64,000 nt of DNA from Hellea sp. (GTDB lineage Bacteria; Pseudomonadota; Alphaproteobacteria; Caulobacterales; Maricaulaceae), in NCBI GenBank assembly GCA_013002305.1, contig JABDKG010000042.1:62001-126000 (forward strand). Reading direction: 5' to 3'. A program made the position numbers and the translations under genes. The notes below the pieces were generated by a model, which was not told where the DNA came from, did no database searches, and saw nothing but the letters and a program-made list of their open reading frames with translations. How positions within the stretch are numbered: position 1 is the first letter of the stretch; every line of letters begins with the position of its first letter. This document shows, piece by piece, positions 1 through 9,990 of the stretch.

Positions 1-15
1 TATATAGGGCGCGCT

Positions 16-729
16 ATGAATATTGGTGGCAAAGCGCTTTTACTATTTTCCGGCGGTCAGGACTCAGCAACCTGCCTGGCTTGGGCTTTGTCACGCTATA
101 AAATGGTCGAAACTGTCGGGTTTGACTATGATCAGCGGCACGCAATAGAGCTGCAATGCCGCGATCAGGTTCGCGATCAAATCGCGGCCCTTAATCCAGA
201 ATGGGAAAAGCGGCTCGGCCAAGATCATATTGTCGATCTATCTGTTCTGGGCGAAATCAGTGAAACCTCATTAACCCGTGATGTCGAAATAGAAATGCAC
301 GAAACCGGTCTTCCCAGCACCTTTGTACCGGGGCGTAATTTGATATTCCTGAATTTTGCCGCCGCAATTGGATATCGCCGCGGGATTACGACCCTGATTG
401 GCGGCATGTGCGAGGCTGATTTCTCCGGATATCCCGATTGCCGCCAGGATACGCTTGATCAGACTATGAGATCCATTTCCATGGGTATGGACAAGACCTT
501 CAGGCTTGAAACGCCGCTCATGCACATCTCCAAAGCCGGGGCCTGGAATTTAGCAAATGAGCTGGGTGGTCAGGCGCTGATTGAAGTGATTTTGGAACAG
601 ACCCACACATGTTATCTCGGCGAGCGCGGCGAGCGGCAGGCTTGGGGCTATGGCTGCGGACATTGCCCGGCCTGTGATCTGCGGGCTAAAGGATGGGAAA
701 AATTCTCGGCGGATCAATCTAATCGATGA
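16..729 (+). CDS. queC: 7-cyano-7-deazaguanine (preQ0) synthase QueC
   Basis: This is the ATP-dependent amidotransferase-like enzyme that converts 7-carboxy-7-deazaguanine and ammonia into preQ0 in the queuosine tRNA-modification pathway. The N-terminus carries the PP-loop motif SGGQDSAT (about residues 13-20) that binds ATP, and the C-terminal end carries the zinc cysteines in [19 protein letters not shown] followed by PACD. The length of 237 residues is normal for the family. The ATG at 16 follows a GGGCGC stretch. The stop overlaps the start of queE by 4 bp (ATGA), so the two genes are translationally coupled. QueD and QueF are not in the window. Confidence 0.96.
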   Translation: MNIGGKALLLFSGGQDSATCLAWALSRYKMVETVGFDYDQRHAIELQCRDQVRDQIAALNPEWEKRLGQDHIVDLSVLGEISETSLTRDVEIEMHETGLPSTFVPGRNLIFLNFAAAIGYRRGITTLIGGMCEADFSGYPDCRQDTLDQTMRSISMGMDKTFRLETPLMHISKAGAWNLANELGGQALIEVILEQTHTCYLGERGERQAWGYGCGHCPACDLRAKGWEKFSADQSNR

Positions 730-1358
730 CCTATTCTGTCAAAGAAATATATCTAACCGTCCAGGGTGAGGGCGGGCAAACCGGCTTGCCAGCGGTCTTT
801 TTACGCTTTGCCGGGTGCAATCTTTGGAGCGGACTTGAGCGCGATCGGGCGAACGCGGTGTGCAAATTTTGTGATACGCAATTTGTTGGCACAGACGGGC
901 CGGGCGGCGGAAAGTTTAAGACGGCGCTAGAACTCGTTGCTGCCTGCGAGAAATATTGGCCAGGTGCTGAAGGTCAACGCTGGGTCGTTCTGACCGGCGG
1001 AGAACCGCTTTTGCAGCTTGATGATCAGCTGATAGAGGCATTTCATGAAGCGGATTTTAAAATCGCCGTCGAATCCAACGGGACACTCGCCGCGCCTAAC
1101 GGCATTGATTGGCTCTGTATTAGCCCCAAGGCCGACGCGCCTTTGGTCCAGATCCGCGGCCATGAACTTAAGCTCGTTTTTCCGCAGGCTGAGAACAGCC
1201 CGGAAGATTTTACGCATTTGGATTTTGAGCGGTTTTCGCTTCAGCCACTGGATGATGAAAATCTGAGAGACAATATGCAGGCGGCGCTCAACTATTGCCT
1301 AAAGCATCCGCAATGGCGCCTCAGCGTTCAAACCCATAAATGGCTAGGCGTTCCCTAA
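726..1358 (+). CDS. queE: 7-carboxy-7-deazaguanine synthase QueE (radical SAM)
   Basis: This radical SAM enzyme ring-contracts 6-carboxytetrahydropterin to 7-carboxy-7-deazaguanine, the step before QueC. The cluster-binding cysteines appear in the expanded spacing typical of one QueE subgroup: a cysteine in FAGCNLWSG (about residue 31), then about 14 residues later CKFCDTQF. This long CX14CX2C form, rather than CX3CX2C, is common in alphaproteobacteria. A TGGEPLLQ motif (about residue 90) is the radical SAM GGE element that contacts SAM. The gene overlaps queC by 4 bp and is the second gene of that operon. Confidence 0.95.
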   Translation: MTYSVKEIYLTVQGEGGQTGLPAVFLRFAGCNLWSGLERDRANAVCKFCDTQFVGTDGPGGGKFKTALELVAACEKYWPGAEGQRWVVLTGGEPLLQLDDQLIEAFHEADFKIAVESNGTLAAPNGIDWLCISPKADAPLVQIRGHELKLVFPQAENSPEDFTHLDFERFSLQPLDDENLRDNMQAALNYCLKHPQWRLSVQTHKWLGVP

Positions 1359-1364
1359 AGCCGG

Positions 1365-1970
1365 CTAATTAATCGATTTGGCCGCTTTTTTGGCAAACCG
1401 GTCGATCGCGCGCTTTGCGTCGGACCAGGTTGTTCCATATTGCGCTTGGTGAATGTCATTCTCATACCAAGCATAAGAAAGCTGTCCTTGTGTTTCGCCG
1501 GATGGTGACAGGATCTCGCCTTCAAATGCTGCACCGCCGAGCGCGAAGCTCTGCATCGATAGGCCACTGCTTTTCGACATTTGCTTCATGGTTGGACGTG
1601 TTGGGCGCGCATCGGTCAATGTAATGCGAAGCGTTTGGCTCGCATTGTCCGAAATGGCGACACCTTCTTTTTCAAGACGTTTCGCCATCTGTCTTTCCAT
1701 TCGTTCGGCTAAAATATTCAAATCGCGTTCGCCGTAAAACCCGTTGCCACCAAATCCGTCATTCAGACCTCGCGTATGGCCACGGTCCCGAATATTTTCG
1801 GGAAGATTATCGGCGCGCCAGGCCAAATCTTCACCGATCACAACTTCGACCTTCACCGTGCTGATAGGCGCCGCGACGTCGGATTTAAACTTCTGAGAAC
1901 TTTTGGCCAAAGCCGGGCTCGCGAAAGCCAATCCGGCAGTGATTATAAGGGTGGTTGTTAGGCGGCGCAT
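1365..1970 (-). CDS. secreted protein of unknown function
   Basis: I do not recognise the family with certainty. The protein has a clear signal peptide (MRRLTTTLIITAGLAFASP then ALA), so it is exported, and the mature part is a soluble alpha/beta-looking domain of about 180 residues with an RITLTDARPTRPT segment. It resembles small periplasmic DUF3313-type proteins in general layout, but that is only an impression. The start was placed at the second ATG because GGAGG lies just before it (1976-1980); an upstream in-frame ATG would put this ribosome-binding site inside the gene. It converges on queE, with a 6-bp gap. Confidence 0.75.
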   Translation of the reverse strand: MRRLTTTLIITAGLAFASPALAKSSQKFKSDVAAPISTVKVEVVIGEDLAWRADNLPENIRDRGHTRGLNDGFGGNGFYGERDLNILAERMERQMAKRLEKEGVAISDNASQTLRITLTDARPTRPTMKQMSKSSGLSMQSFALGGAAFEGEILSPSGETQGQLSYAWYENDIHQAQYGTTWSDAKRAIDRFAKKAAKSIN

Positions 1971-2049
1971 GGTTTCCTCCAAATATTACATGACATAATA
2001 TAACATAAGAGGCGTTCCGGCGCAAATAAATGCCGCAGTAGAGGCGCGT

Positions 2050-2481
2050 TTAGCGAATGACGTCAACCAGAACGCCGAGCACATTCTTGGCCCCGCGGAA
2101 TTTATTAAGCTCACTCTCAAGCTGAACCGATTGAATATCCCGGCTTATAGTGACGACTTGACCGCTCAAATCAACCATTGTGGTTGTGATCCTCAGGACC
2201 CGTTCGGTGGTGTCGAGCGCCGCGTCCGTGATCGTTACTGGAACAGATCCGACATAATACACACCCTTGCCAACCGTATAGAGACCTTTTCCTGCGAGCT
2301 TGGTTCCGCCGACCGCGACTTTGCCGGTGCCATAGGCGACTTCGCCTGTCGTTTCCGCGACTTCATATCCGGCTTTAAACGGCGCGGTCGCGACTTTAGC
2401 GGTCGTTTTGGCGACGCCGCACCCGGTTAACAATCCGGCAACGGCAACAATAGCCAATGATTTTATTATGATTCGCGACAT
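2050..2481 (-). CDS. small lipoprotein of unknown function
   Basis: The N-terminus is a lipoprotein signal with lipobox LLTGC (cysteine at about residue 21), so the protein is predicted to be lipid-anchored in the envelope. The middle of the mature chain is a run of short glycine- and lysine-rich imperfect repeats (for example TGKVAVGGTKLAGKGLYTVG), which looks like a low-complexity, amphipathic or membrane-associating segment; the C-terminal part is a more regular domain. The start at 2481 is preceded by GGAAGC; the longer reading frame starting at 2526 would bury the signal peptide. No function is assigned. Confidence 0.75.
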   Translation of the reverse strand: MSRIIIKSLAIVAVAGLLTGCGVAKTTAKVATAPFKAGYEVAETTGEVAYGTGKVAVGGTKLAGKGLYTVGKGVYYVGSVPVTITDAALDTTERVLRITTTMVDLSGQVVTISRDIQSVQLESELNKFRGAKNVLGVLVDVIR

Positions 2482-2576
2482 TTCAGCTTCCTTAGATCGG
2501 CGTCCCCGTAACATAGGGGCTATCAATATTCTACTGGCCTATACAGCTGAATTATTACGCTATGGTTTATGAATAT

Positions 2577-4664
2577 TTACTGACCTTCGCGTCGCCATGC
2601 CCAGGCCAGCGCCGCGATTGCGAGCGCAAAAAACAGCAAAGCGGGCGCGAGCGGTTTGCGTCTCGAGTTCCTGGTGACAAATTGGCGGTTTTCAACGAGG
2701 CCCATCCAAGATGCGTCCGACATGGCGTTGCCGGGTCGGACGCGCCTCATGTTTGGAATGTCCGCGGGCTTATTGATGACATAGGTCCCGCCGCCGGTTA
2801 ACTCGCTAAGAGGCCGGATAATGGCGTCGGTCGTCGTCAGATCTTTATATTCTCTGGGGTTCAGCGCGCCAAGCGCGGTGACCGCGTTAACATCACCGCC
2901 GTCCAGGAGATAAGCGCCTTGTCCGGCGGTCTTACCAATACCACGATAGATCCCGTCACTGACAGGATTGAGCTTGATTGTTTCAGTGCTGCCATCGGGT
3001 TTTCTAACCGTTACATCCTGAGCTGTTTCACCGAGCGTCATGCGCTCGACAACAAGTTCGTCGCCGCTAATCTTCGCGGTTAATTTCTCTGCATCCAGAT
3101 CAGGTTCCCCGAGTAGCCAATGGGCCATGCGCCTAAACAGTTCGCTATAGGGGCCGCCGCCATCATAGTTGCGAGACCATAGCCAGGCCTGATCCGACAT
3201 CAACATGCCGACACGACCATCAACGACCTTTTCCATTATCAATAGGGGTTCCCCATTGGGGCCTTCCATCAGCACATGGCCGGCGACGACTTCGCTTTCG
3301 ATAATTCTAAACCATTGGCCCCAATTATTGGCGACACTACCAGCAAATGACGAGGTCACCGGATGTCGGCGGCCTTTGTCGCTCAATTGGGCTTGGTAAG
3401 CAAATTCGGAAATTTTGCCGGTTGGTCTCGCCGGAAGAACACCGGCCAAAGCTGTGCGATAGAGGCTTTTATCCCCGGCAAAGCCCGGGCCGGTTGCAAC
3501 AAGGAGCGCCCCGCCATCCTCGACATAATTGGCGATGTTTTGAATGTAAAATGGCTGGATCAATTCGCGCGATCGGCCGCCTCGCATTCGCGAAGACCGG
3601 CGCGTAAAATTATCGAAGATTATCAAATCAAATTCATCAAGCTTTTCTTCAAACAGCTGCGCGGTCGGAAATTCGATCAAGGAAAGTTCATCCTGGCCGG
3701 AAACGCGTTCTTTAACATCCGGTATCGTCAAAATCGTAAAGTGGACCATTTCAACAGCAGGATCACTTTTCAGAAGATTGCGCCAAGCACGGCCGCCGCG
3801 GTGCGGTTCACCGGTAATCAATAAGACCTGCATCTTATCGCGAATGCCGGAAATTTCAGAGACGAAAATATTGTTTTTTAACGTCAGCTCATCCGGAGCC
3901 GCAACAACATTAAGTTCAACCGTATTTGTTCCGCGTTTTTCGATGGTGATTGGGATAGACACTCGGTTTCCGATCGTGGCCGGAAAGCGCGCGATCAGCT
4001 CACCATTGACCCGGATTTGGATGACCGCTGTGTCGCCTTCAAATCCTGGATCATCGACGCGGACCTGAAAATCGGTTTGCTCACCGACCAATCCGTATCG
4101 GGGGGCCAGAATTGCGCTGATCCGGCGATCGCGGCTTTCCGTGTCATTCATGATGAGAGCATGGAGCGGCACGCCGTCGGGGAGAAGCCCTTCTGGATTC
4201 ACGGGTATGTCATGAATTTGCCCATCGGTGATCGCGATAACGCCCGCCAGCCGGTTTTGCGGCATGTTTGAGAGCGCTTCAACCAGGCTGGAGGCGAGCT
4301 TGGTGCCCTCTTGATTATCTCCTGTCTGCACGCGGGTGACTTCAAGATTTTCGATCGATTCAAGCCGGCTCGAAAGCGCGGCAATTATTGTATTCATTTT
4401 TTGTTTGCGATCGCCCAGTTCGGCGCTTTCGGAATTGTCTGTAATAATCAGTAACTCGTCTGCCAGCGGATCTTTATCTTCTTCAACGGTTTGCGGATTG
4501 AGCAGGGCCAAGGTCAAAAACAGCGCGCTTAACGCACGTAAGAAAAAACTTTTAAGCCGGGATAAGCCGCTCATTGCCGCGGCGATAAAGGCCAACGCTA
4601 AAATCAGCCATATCAACGGCATGGCGATGAGCGGATCAAATGCAATATTGGGCAAATTGTCCAT
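2577..4664 (-). CDS. large membrane protein of the MoxR-DUF58-BatA operon (glutamine-amidotransferase/VWA-like)
   Basis: A 695-residue protein with two N-terminal transmembrane segments (about residues 10-30 and 38-58), a large periplasmic region and a C-terminal transmembrane helix just before the final RREGQ. The segment after the first helices begins LLIITDNSESAEL, which resembles a von Willebrand A-type start. The centre contains a class-I-amidotransferase-like fold pattern (LLITGEPHRGG, IIFDNF, GGALLVATGPGF) that families of this operon share, without an obvious catalytic cysteine. It overlaps the upstream DUF4159 gene by 1 bp, so it is the last gene of the moxR operon. Known homologues are conserved in alphaproteobacteria but lack an assigned function. 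Confidence 0.85.
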   Translation of the reverse strand: MDNLPNIAFDPLIAMPLIWLILALAFIAAAMSGLSRLKSFFLRALSALFLTLALLNPQTVEEDKDPLADELLIITDNSESAELGDRKQKMNTIIAALSSRLESIENLEVTRVQTGDNQEGTKLASSLVEALSNMPQNRLAGVIAITDGQIHDIPVNPEGLLPDGVPLHALIMNDTESRDRRISAILAPRYGLVGEQTDFQVRVDDPGFEGDTAVIQIRVNGELIARFPATIGNRVSIPITIEKRGTNTVELNVVAAPDELTLKNNIFVSEISGIRDKMQVLLITGEPHRGGRAWRNLLKSDPAVEMVHFTILTIPDVKERVSGQDELSLIEFPTAQLFEEKLDEFDLIIFDNFTRRSSRMRGGRSRELIQPFYIQNIANYVEDGGALLVATGPGFAGDKSLYRTALAGVLPARPTGKISEFAYQAQLSDKGRRHPVTSSFAGSVANNWGQWFRIIESEVVAGHVLMEGPNGEPLLIMEKVVDGRVGMLMSDQAWLWSRNYDGGGPYSELFRRMAHWLLGEPDLDAEKLTAKISGDELVVERMTLGETAQDVTVRKPDGSTETIKLNPVSDGIYRGIGKTAGQGAYLLDGGDVNAVTALGALNPREYKDLTTTDAIIRPLSELTGGGTYVINKPADIPNMRRVRPGNAMSDASWMGLVENRQFVTRNSRRKPLAPALLFFALAIAALAWAWRREGQ

Positions 4665-7432
4665 TACTCATCGGCCTCGTCATCGTCGAGATTTCGAGGT
4701 GCTAATTCGCGCCTTCTCTGGCGTTCGATCAATTCTTTAGCATGAACCTGATCCGCCTTATAATTACCGGCCAGCGTGTACATGGCGACATTGATACCGA
4801 ACCTCATGGCCATTTCTCTTTGTTTGGGGATGTCCCGCTCAAGGTCGCCAAGAGGTGTGCCGTCTTCCGCCTGTTGCCAGGCTTCGGCCCAATCATTGCC
4901 GCCGATAATGACGCTGGAAACGCCGTCGCGCGCCGCGCCGTTTTGGTTGCGGTCCACCCAGACAGGGCCATTGGCCCAGCGCCCCGGATAAATGTCGATT
5001 AGATAGTAACTTTTGTTCAGAACATGATTTTCCGGGACTTGCTGCAGCTCCGGTATATCCAGGCGTTCGGTCACGCGCTGAAGGCCCGGATGCGGATAGC
5101 CGACATCTGAAAAAGAATCGCCGCTATCCTGAGTGTCAAAAATAATCGTTCCCCCGCTGGCCATAAATTCATTAAGTGCTGAAACGGCCCGGTCAGTCAG
5201 GGCGGGCGCGTCTCTATTAACGGGCCAATAAAGAAATGGGTAATAAAGCAAATTATCGGTTCCCGGATCAACAGCGCGCACGCCGACAGGTTCGATCGTT
5301 GTCCGCCGATTTAATATATCGACCAGCCCGGCCATGGCTCGCTCGCTAACACGATCGGTTCTAACGTCATTGGTAATGACATAGGCGAGTCGGAGCTCGA
5401 GTGCGTCTTCAAAATATTCACCCTCTTGCGCTGGACTGTCCGAAACGCTCAAAAATGTCGCGGTGATGATAAAAGCGGCGGCTGTCCCGCTTTTGGGCAA
5501 TTGCTTAAAACGGCTTTTCAACGCGTTCATTCGCCCGGAAACCCAGATTGCCAATATGCCGTCTATTGCCAGAAGCAAAAGCGCAAGCGCCAAAAGCCGC
5601 CCGCCGAGATTTTTATCTTCAGACTGCCCGTATTGCGAGGTTGATATGCCTTTCACATCGGAAATCGAATTGAAGGTCACAGGATCAATGTCGAAATTGA
5701 GCGCCTTGCGCCGCGGACCTTGGCGATAAAGGCCGGGCGGGTAGGTTCGCGAAATTTCCGTCGTTTCAAAAGCGTCAAAAGCAATTGGTTTGGCAAAAAT
5801 ATCGGGCCCGGTTAGCCGTCCATATCCGGTGAGGACCCGCTCCGGGGCCCAATCACCGGTCGCGCCGTCTGCGACCAGATTATTCGATGCCTTTGCCAGC
5901 GACAGAAGGCGTCGCAGCATATCAACATAAAGTCCGCTGACCGGAAGGTTCGACCATTCGGGGCCTGCTGTGACATGGAATAATACAATGCGCCCAAAGC
6001 CGACTTCCTGGGTGGTCACAATCGGAGAGCCGTCTTCGAGCCGGGCCCAGGTCCGGCTATCGGTCTCCGCGCCGGGTTCGGCCATAATCTGTTGATTGAC
6101 TTCGACATCCTCAGGAATGGACAGGCCGAAAAAGGGGCTGTCGGCGGTGAAGCTGGCGAGATTTTGCGGCTCTTCCCAGGTCAGAGCGCCGCCCATGGCT
6201 CTTCCGCCTTCGCGCAGGCTTACCGGAATATAAGCGTCAGATCGTTTAGCCAGTTTCGGCCCGGCAAAGCGGATCAAAAGCCCGCCATTTTCAAGGAAGG
6301 TTTTGATCTCGGCCGATTCTGTCCGGGCCGCGTCAGGCATCACAATAATACTGGGCGCGATCGGCAGGAGATCATCAAGACTGCCACGAAACACATCGGC
6401 ATAGGGCCGCAGGGCAGTTTCGGCGTAAAATGGTTCAGATAATAGTGGGCTGCCGCTATCTTGGCCTTCGGTCAAAACGCCAATTAAGGGACGGCCCCAA
6501 CTATCATCGAGTAATTTAACGGAGCCCGCGGCCGCGCTGTCACTGGCGCGTAAAATCGTAATCCGGCTGCGAAGTTCAGCGGGCAGTTCGATTACCGCTT
6601 CGGCCGAAGATTGCCCGGGCGAAAAGGAAATGGAGTTGCGGGCGATGACGCGGCCATCTTTGCCGTGGGCGGTAATATCGGTGCTGCGCAGTCCGTTTGT
6701 GTCAGGCCGGTGCCAGACCGTACGAAACCCGTCTGCCGTTTCGGAAAGCTCGCCCGGGATGAGCGGTAGATTAGTGCTGTTCGGGCTGATTACATATTTG
6801 TTTTTCGCGCTGTCCAATTTGGCGCTAAGCGCGTTGATGTCTTCCAAATTCTGCGTAATGCCGCTTGACATAAAATAAATGTCGCTGCCCGCGAGCGTCT
6901 CGGCTTTGAGGAGTTTGGATAATCCTGCGCGATCACTATGGACGGCTTTGGGTGATAAGCTTTTGAGCTTGCGCAGAGCATCACTTGGATTAACAAATTC
7001 TGCCGTTTGCTGGTCTTCACCACTCGCAATCAGCATAACATCGACATTTTCACGCCGGGCATCCGCAATCCGGTTTTCCGCTTCTTTGGTTATTTTTGGC
7101 CAGTTCGGCGCCGCGTCCCAGCCATTGTCAACGATCAAAACCACCGGGTTAGATTCAACGCCTTCCGGTTTGGAAATTAGGGGCTGAGCTAAAGCAATGG
7201 CGACGAGCGCTACCAAAAATAGCCTGAAAATTAAAAGCCATAGAGGCGTACTATTGGGCGTTTCTTCTTCCGGATTGACCTGCCGTAAAATCCGCAGGGG
7301 CGGGAAGAATTGCTGAAGCGGTTTGGGCGGGGTTATGCGCAGGAGCCACCAGATCAGGGGCAGAACGATCAAACCCAGCAGCGCAAGCGGCGCGAGGAAT
7401 GTCAGCGGCCCAAGTGAAAGAAGCGGCATCAT
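4664..7432 (-). CDS. BatA N-terminal / DUF4159 membrane protein
   Basis: The 922-residue protein starts with the two-helix BatA (aerotolerance, TIGR02226-like) signature, including a hydrophobic first helix and the polar RITPPKPLQQFFPPLRIL loop, then a second helix around residue 65. A periplasmic VWA-like and amidotransferase-like middle follows. A transmembrane helix near residue 640 precedes a C-terminal DUF4159 domain with TNDVRTDRVS and YYPFLYWPV. The family is thought to act with MoxR AAA+ proteins in envelope stress or complex assembly, but the molecular role is unknown. It overlaps the DUF58 gene by 4 bp. Confidence 0.9.
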   Translation of the reverse strand: MMPLLSLGPLTFLAPLALLGLIVLPLIWWLLRITPPKPLQQFFPPLRILRQVNPEEETPNSTPLWLLIFRLFLVALVAIALAQPLISKPEGVESNPVVLIVDNGWDAAPNWPKITKEAENRIADARRENVDVMLIASGEDQQTAEFVNPSDALRKLKSLSPKAVHSDRAGLSKLLKAETLAGSDIYFMSSGITQNLEDINALSAKLDSAKNKYVISPNSTNLPLIPGELSETADGFRTVWHRPDTNGLRSTDITAHGKDGRVIARNSISFSPGQSSAEAVIELPAELRSRITILRASDSAAAGSVKLLDDSWGRPLIGVLTEGQDSGSPLLSEPFYAETALRPYADVFRGSLDDLLPIAPSIIVMPDAARTESAEIKTFLENGGLLIRFAGPKLAKRSDAYIPVSLREGGRAMGGALTWEEPQNLASFTADSPFFGLSIPEDVEVNQQIMAEPGAETDSRTWARLEDGSPIVTTQEVGFGRIVLFHVTAGPEWSNLPVSGLYVDMLRRLLSLAKASNNLVADGATGDWAPERVLTGYGRLTGPDIFAKPIAFDAFETTEISRTYPPGLYRQGPRRKALNFDIDPVTFNSISDVKGISTSQYGQSEDKNLGGRLLALALLLLAIDGILAIWVSGRMNALKSRFKQLPKSGTAAAFIITATFLSVSDSPAQEGEYFEDALELRLAYVITNDVRTDRVSERAMAGLVDILNRRTTIEPVGVRAVDPGTDNLLYYPFLYWPVNRDAPALTDRAVSALNEFMASGGTIIFDTQDSGDSFSDVGYPHPGLQRVTERLDIPELQQVPENHVLNKSYYLIDIYPGRWANGPVWVDRNQNGAARDGVSSVIIGGNDWAEAWQQAEDGTPLGDLERDIPKQREMAMRFGINVAMYTLAGNYKADQVHAKELIERQRRRELAPRNLDDDEADE

Positions 7433-8319
7433 TGATTGGCCTCCCCGTTGATCGCCATATAAAGCGAGGTCAGGGCCAAATTCGCAGAGGCGTCGGTCTG
7501 GTGGTTAATAATTGGCCAGCCAAGTCTACGCGCAATATCTTCAATCGCCGCGCCGTGCGCTTCAAATTTCCGTTGATAAGCTACTCTTGCCCGTTCCGCC
7601 CGCCCGATAATAAAGGGCTGTAATTTTGGCGCGCCCGGCAACTTCATTTCAACCCGCCCTTTATAGGGAAAGAGACGCTCTGCTGGGTCCATCAGCCGAA
7701 GCAAAGTGGCTTTGACCGGTCGTCCGGCAAGCCTCGACAGGCGGGTTTTCCAGACCTCAGGGTCCTCGAGGAAATCGGATACAATTAATATTTGCGCGTG
7801 GGCCGGAATTTTCGCGCTCAGATTTTCAAATGGCCCGCCGCTTTCGGCCAGCCTTTTGGCAATTCTCTCAAGACCCAGACGTCCGGCGCGCGGCCGTTCG
7901 CTCTCGCCCAAAACCGCGCAGCGTTCGCCGCCGCGCAATAACAGGCTTGCGAGTGCCATACATAATACGCTGCCGCGATCTTTTTTGGTTGGCAACCCAT
8001 CTTTAGAGGCCCAGTTCATACCCGGATTACCGTCGCGCCAGAAAAACACCGTATTGGCGGCTTCCCATTCGTTTTGCCGGACATAGACCTGATCGCCGCG
8101 AGCAGACCTGCGCCAGTCAATCGAGGCGGCTGGATCGGAGCTGTGATAATTGCGGAATTGCCAGAAGGTCTCGCCTTGACCGGCTCGGCGCCGACCATGG
8201 ACGCCCTGCGCAACAATAGCGGCCACGCGTTCAGCCTCGGCCAGAAGCTCCGGATAGCTAGCGGCGAGACGCTCGGAGCGCCGCCTTAGTTCAGTATGTT
8301 TTTTTAACGCGCGCGCCAC
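7429..8319 (-). CDS. DUF58 domain protein
   Basis: A 296-residue soluble protein with the DUF58 signature region: RRRAGQGETFWQFR followed by SIDWRRSARGDQVYVRQ. DUF58 proteins carry a VWA-like fold and are nearly always encoded next to MoxR ATPases, as here. The start is a GTG directly after the moxR stop codon (TAAGTG arrangement), which implies translational coupling. The order moxR, DUF58, BatA/DUF4159, membrane protein is the standard alphaproteobacterial arrangement. Confidence 0.93.
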   Translation of the reverse strand: MARALKKHTELRRRSERLAASYPELLAEAERVAAIVAQGVHGRRRAGQGETFWQFRNYHSSDPAASIDWRRSARGDQVYVRQNEWEAANTVFFWRDGNPGMNWASKDGLPTKKDRGSVLCMALASLLLRGGERCAVLGESERPRAGRLGLERIAKRLAESGGPFENLSAKIPAHAQILIVSDFLEDPEVWKTRLSRLAGRPVKATLLRLMDPAERLFPYKGRVEMKLPGAPKLQPFIIGRAERARVAYQRKFEAHGAAIEDIARRLGWPIINHQTDASANLALTSLYMAINGEANQ

Positions 8320-9312
8320 TTAAGCAATGGAGTCCTTAAGGCGGGTAATAACATGTTCGAGCGTGACCCCATCGGCGCGGGCCGCGAAATTAAGCGCCAT
8401 TCGATGCTGCAGAACCGGCATGGCAAGATCCAGCACATCATCGATCGACGGGGCAAGCCGTTCATCCATCAGCGCTTTGGCGCGGCTGGCCAGCATTAGA
8501 GCCTGTCCAGCGCGGGGTCCCGGCCCCCAGGCCACCTGTTCGGAAACTTCAGAAATTTCGCTTTGGTCCGGACGGGCATTGCGCACCAGTTTTAAGATCG
8601 CATCAACGACGCCCTCGCCAATCGGGAGTTCGCGCACGAGCTGTTGCATATCGATCAGGCTTTTGGGCGTCAGGACTTTCTTGGCCTTGGCCTCTTTCGC
8701 GCCAGTGGTTGAGATTAAAATTTGTTTTTCTGTATCCAGGTCCGGAAAGTCGACATCGATCTGCAGCAAGAACCGGTCAAGCTGCGCTTCGGGCAGGGGA
8801 TAGGTACCTTCCTGCTCGATCGGATTTTGAGTTGCCAAAACATGAAACGGTTTGGGCAATTCATAGTGCTGACCGGCGACAGTTACGGTTCGCTCCTGCA
8901 TAGCCTGTAGCAATGCAGATTGCGTCCGGGGACTGGCCCGGTTAATCTCATCGCCCATTAAAAGCTGAGAAAATATCGGTCCCTTGATAAACCGAAAACT
9001 GCGCTTACCTTTGGTGGTTTCTTCGAGCACTTCGGTTCCGATAATATCTGACGGCATCAGATCGGGCGTGAACTGAACACGGTTATTCTCCAGACCCAGG
9101 ACGGTTCCGAGCGTTTCGACCAAAAGTGTTTTCGCCAATCCGGGGACGCCAACCAGCAATGCATGACCGCCCGACAGGATCGCCGCGAGCGATAAATCGA
9201 TGACATTATCCTGACCTAAGATGACGGTTTGAATGCTGGATTTTGCTTTGGCCAGTTTGTCACCGGCAGCCAGCGCTTTCTTTTCAAGCGCGGCAGAAAC
9301 TTTATCGGACAT
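8320..9312 (-). CDS. MoxR-family AAA+ ATPase
   Basis: A chaperone-like AAA+ ATPase. The Walker A motif is VGVPGLAKT (about residue 56-64), the Walker B region is LLMGDEINRASPRTQ, and sensor 1 is ATQNPIEQEGTYPLPEAQ, all diagnostic of MoxR. It is thought to remodel or insert cofactors into VWA-domain partners; here the partners are likely the DUF58 and BatA-like proteins encoded downstream. The ATG at 9312 is preserved behind GAAGAG; a GTG two codons upstream is less well placed. It is the first gene of the four-gene operon and diverges from the DUF1285 gene. Confidence 0.95.
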   Translation of the reverse strand: MSDKVSAALEKKALAAGDKLAKAKSSIQTVILGQDNVIDLSLAAILSGGHALLVGVPGLAKTLLVETLGTVLGLENNRVQFTPDLMPSDIIGTEVLEETTKGKRSFRFIKGPIFSQLLMGDEINRASPRTQSALLQAMQERTVTVAGQHYELPKPFHVLATQNPIEQEGTYPLPEAQLDRFLLQIDVDFPDLDTEKQILISTTGAKEAKAKKVLTPKSLIDMQQLVRELPIGEGVVDAILKLVRNARPDQSEISEVSEQVAWGPGPRAGQALMLASRAKALMDERLAPSIDDVLDLAMPVLQHRMALNFAARADGVTLEHVITRLKDSIA

Positions 9313-9399
9313 ATTCACTCTTCGTAATGATGTTTATATTTATGTGTGTTCTTTGGCTGACTACTGGAATAAACAGTAAAAATCGATAAGAATTTGTCT

Positions 9400-9990
9400 A
9401 TGGTTGAATCATTAAAAAGCGGCAAAGAAGGATTTGATCTTGCCGACCTTATTAAAGCCGCCAAATCTCAGGGAGATGGTAGCGGCGAGCGTCCGGTCGA
9501 AAAGTGGAATCCCGAATATTGCGGCGAGATGGATATGGTCATCAAAGCTGACGGATCTTGGTGGCACGACGGGACACGCATCACGCGCCAACCGCTGGTA
9601 AAACTATTTGCGTCTATTCTGCGAAAAGACGAGGACGGCGAAACTTATCTGGTGACGCCGGTCGAGAAGATTAAAATCGAAGTCGAACGTAGTCATTTTA
9701 TCGCCATACGTGTTGACGTCGAAGGGCAAGGTGAAGATCAGCGGGTTTTCTTCACGACCAATATGGACGAAATAATCGAAGCAGGACCCGAACGGCCAAT
9801 CCGTGTCGAAATTGATCCAGAAACGCAGGAGCCCAGTCCTTTTGTTCGCGTTAGAGGCCGCCTTGAAGCCATTCTGGCCCGTCCGGTGTTTTACGAACTG
9901 GTGGAACATGCCGTACGCTGCGAACAAAATGACAGAAGCGAGCTTGGTATTTACGCCGGCGGTACTTATTTCCCTCTTGGAAATATATAA
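9400..9990 (+). CDS. DUF1285 protein
   Basis: A soluble protein of 196 residues that matches the DUF1285 family by its core: CGEMDMVIKADGSWWHDGTR, RQPLVKLFASILRKDEDG and YLVTPVEKIKIEVE. Family structures are known but no activity is established. I place the start at ATG 9400 behind GATAAG; a TTG two codons earlier is too close to that site. The stop overlaps the start of the NUDIX gene, and a three-gene cluster DUF1285-NUDIX-cca is a recurrent alphaproteobacterial arrangement. Confidence 0.9.
   Translation: MVESLKSGKEGFDLADLIKAAKSQGDGSGERPVEKWNPEYCGEMDMVIKADGSWWHDGTRITRQPLVKLFASILRKDEDGETYLVTPVEKIKIEVERSHFIAIRVDVEGQGEDQRVFFTTNMDEIIEAGPERPIRVEIDPETQEPSPFVRVRGRLEAILARPVFYELVEHAVRCEQNDRSELGIYAGGTYFPLGNI

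Noticed and set aside
3205-4740. Several open frames on the plus strand opposite the bat operon
   Set aside because: They lack signal or domain features and ribosome sites and are antisense shadows of the 695-residue gene.
2577-9312. A MoxR/VWA-type antiphage system
   Set aside because: The order moxR-DUF58-BatA/DUF4159-membrane protein is a common core arrangement in alphaproteobacteria without defence partners; no nuclease or effector is encoded.
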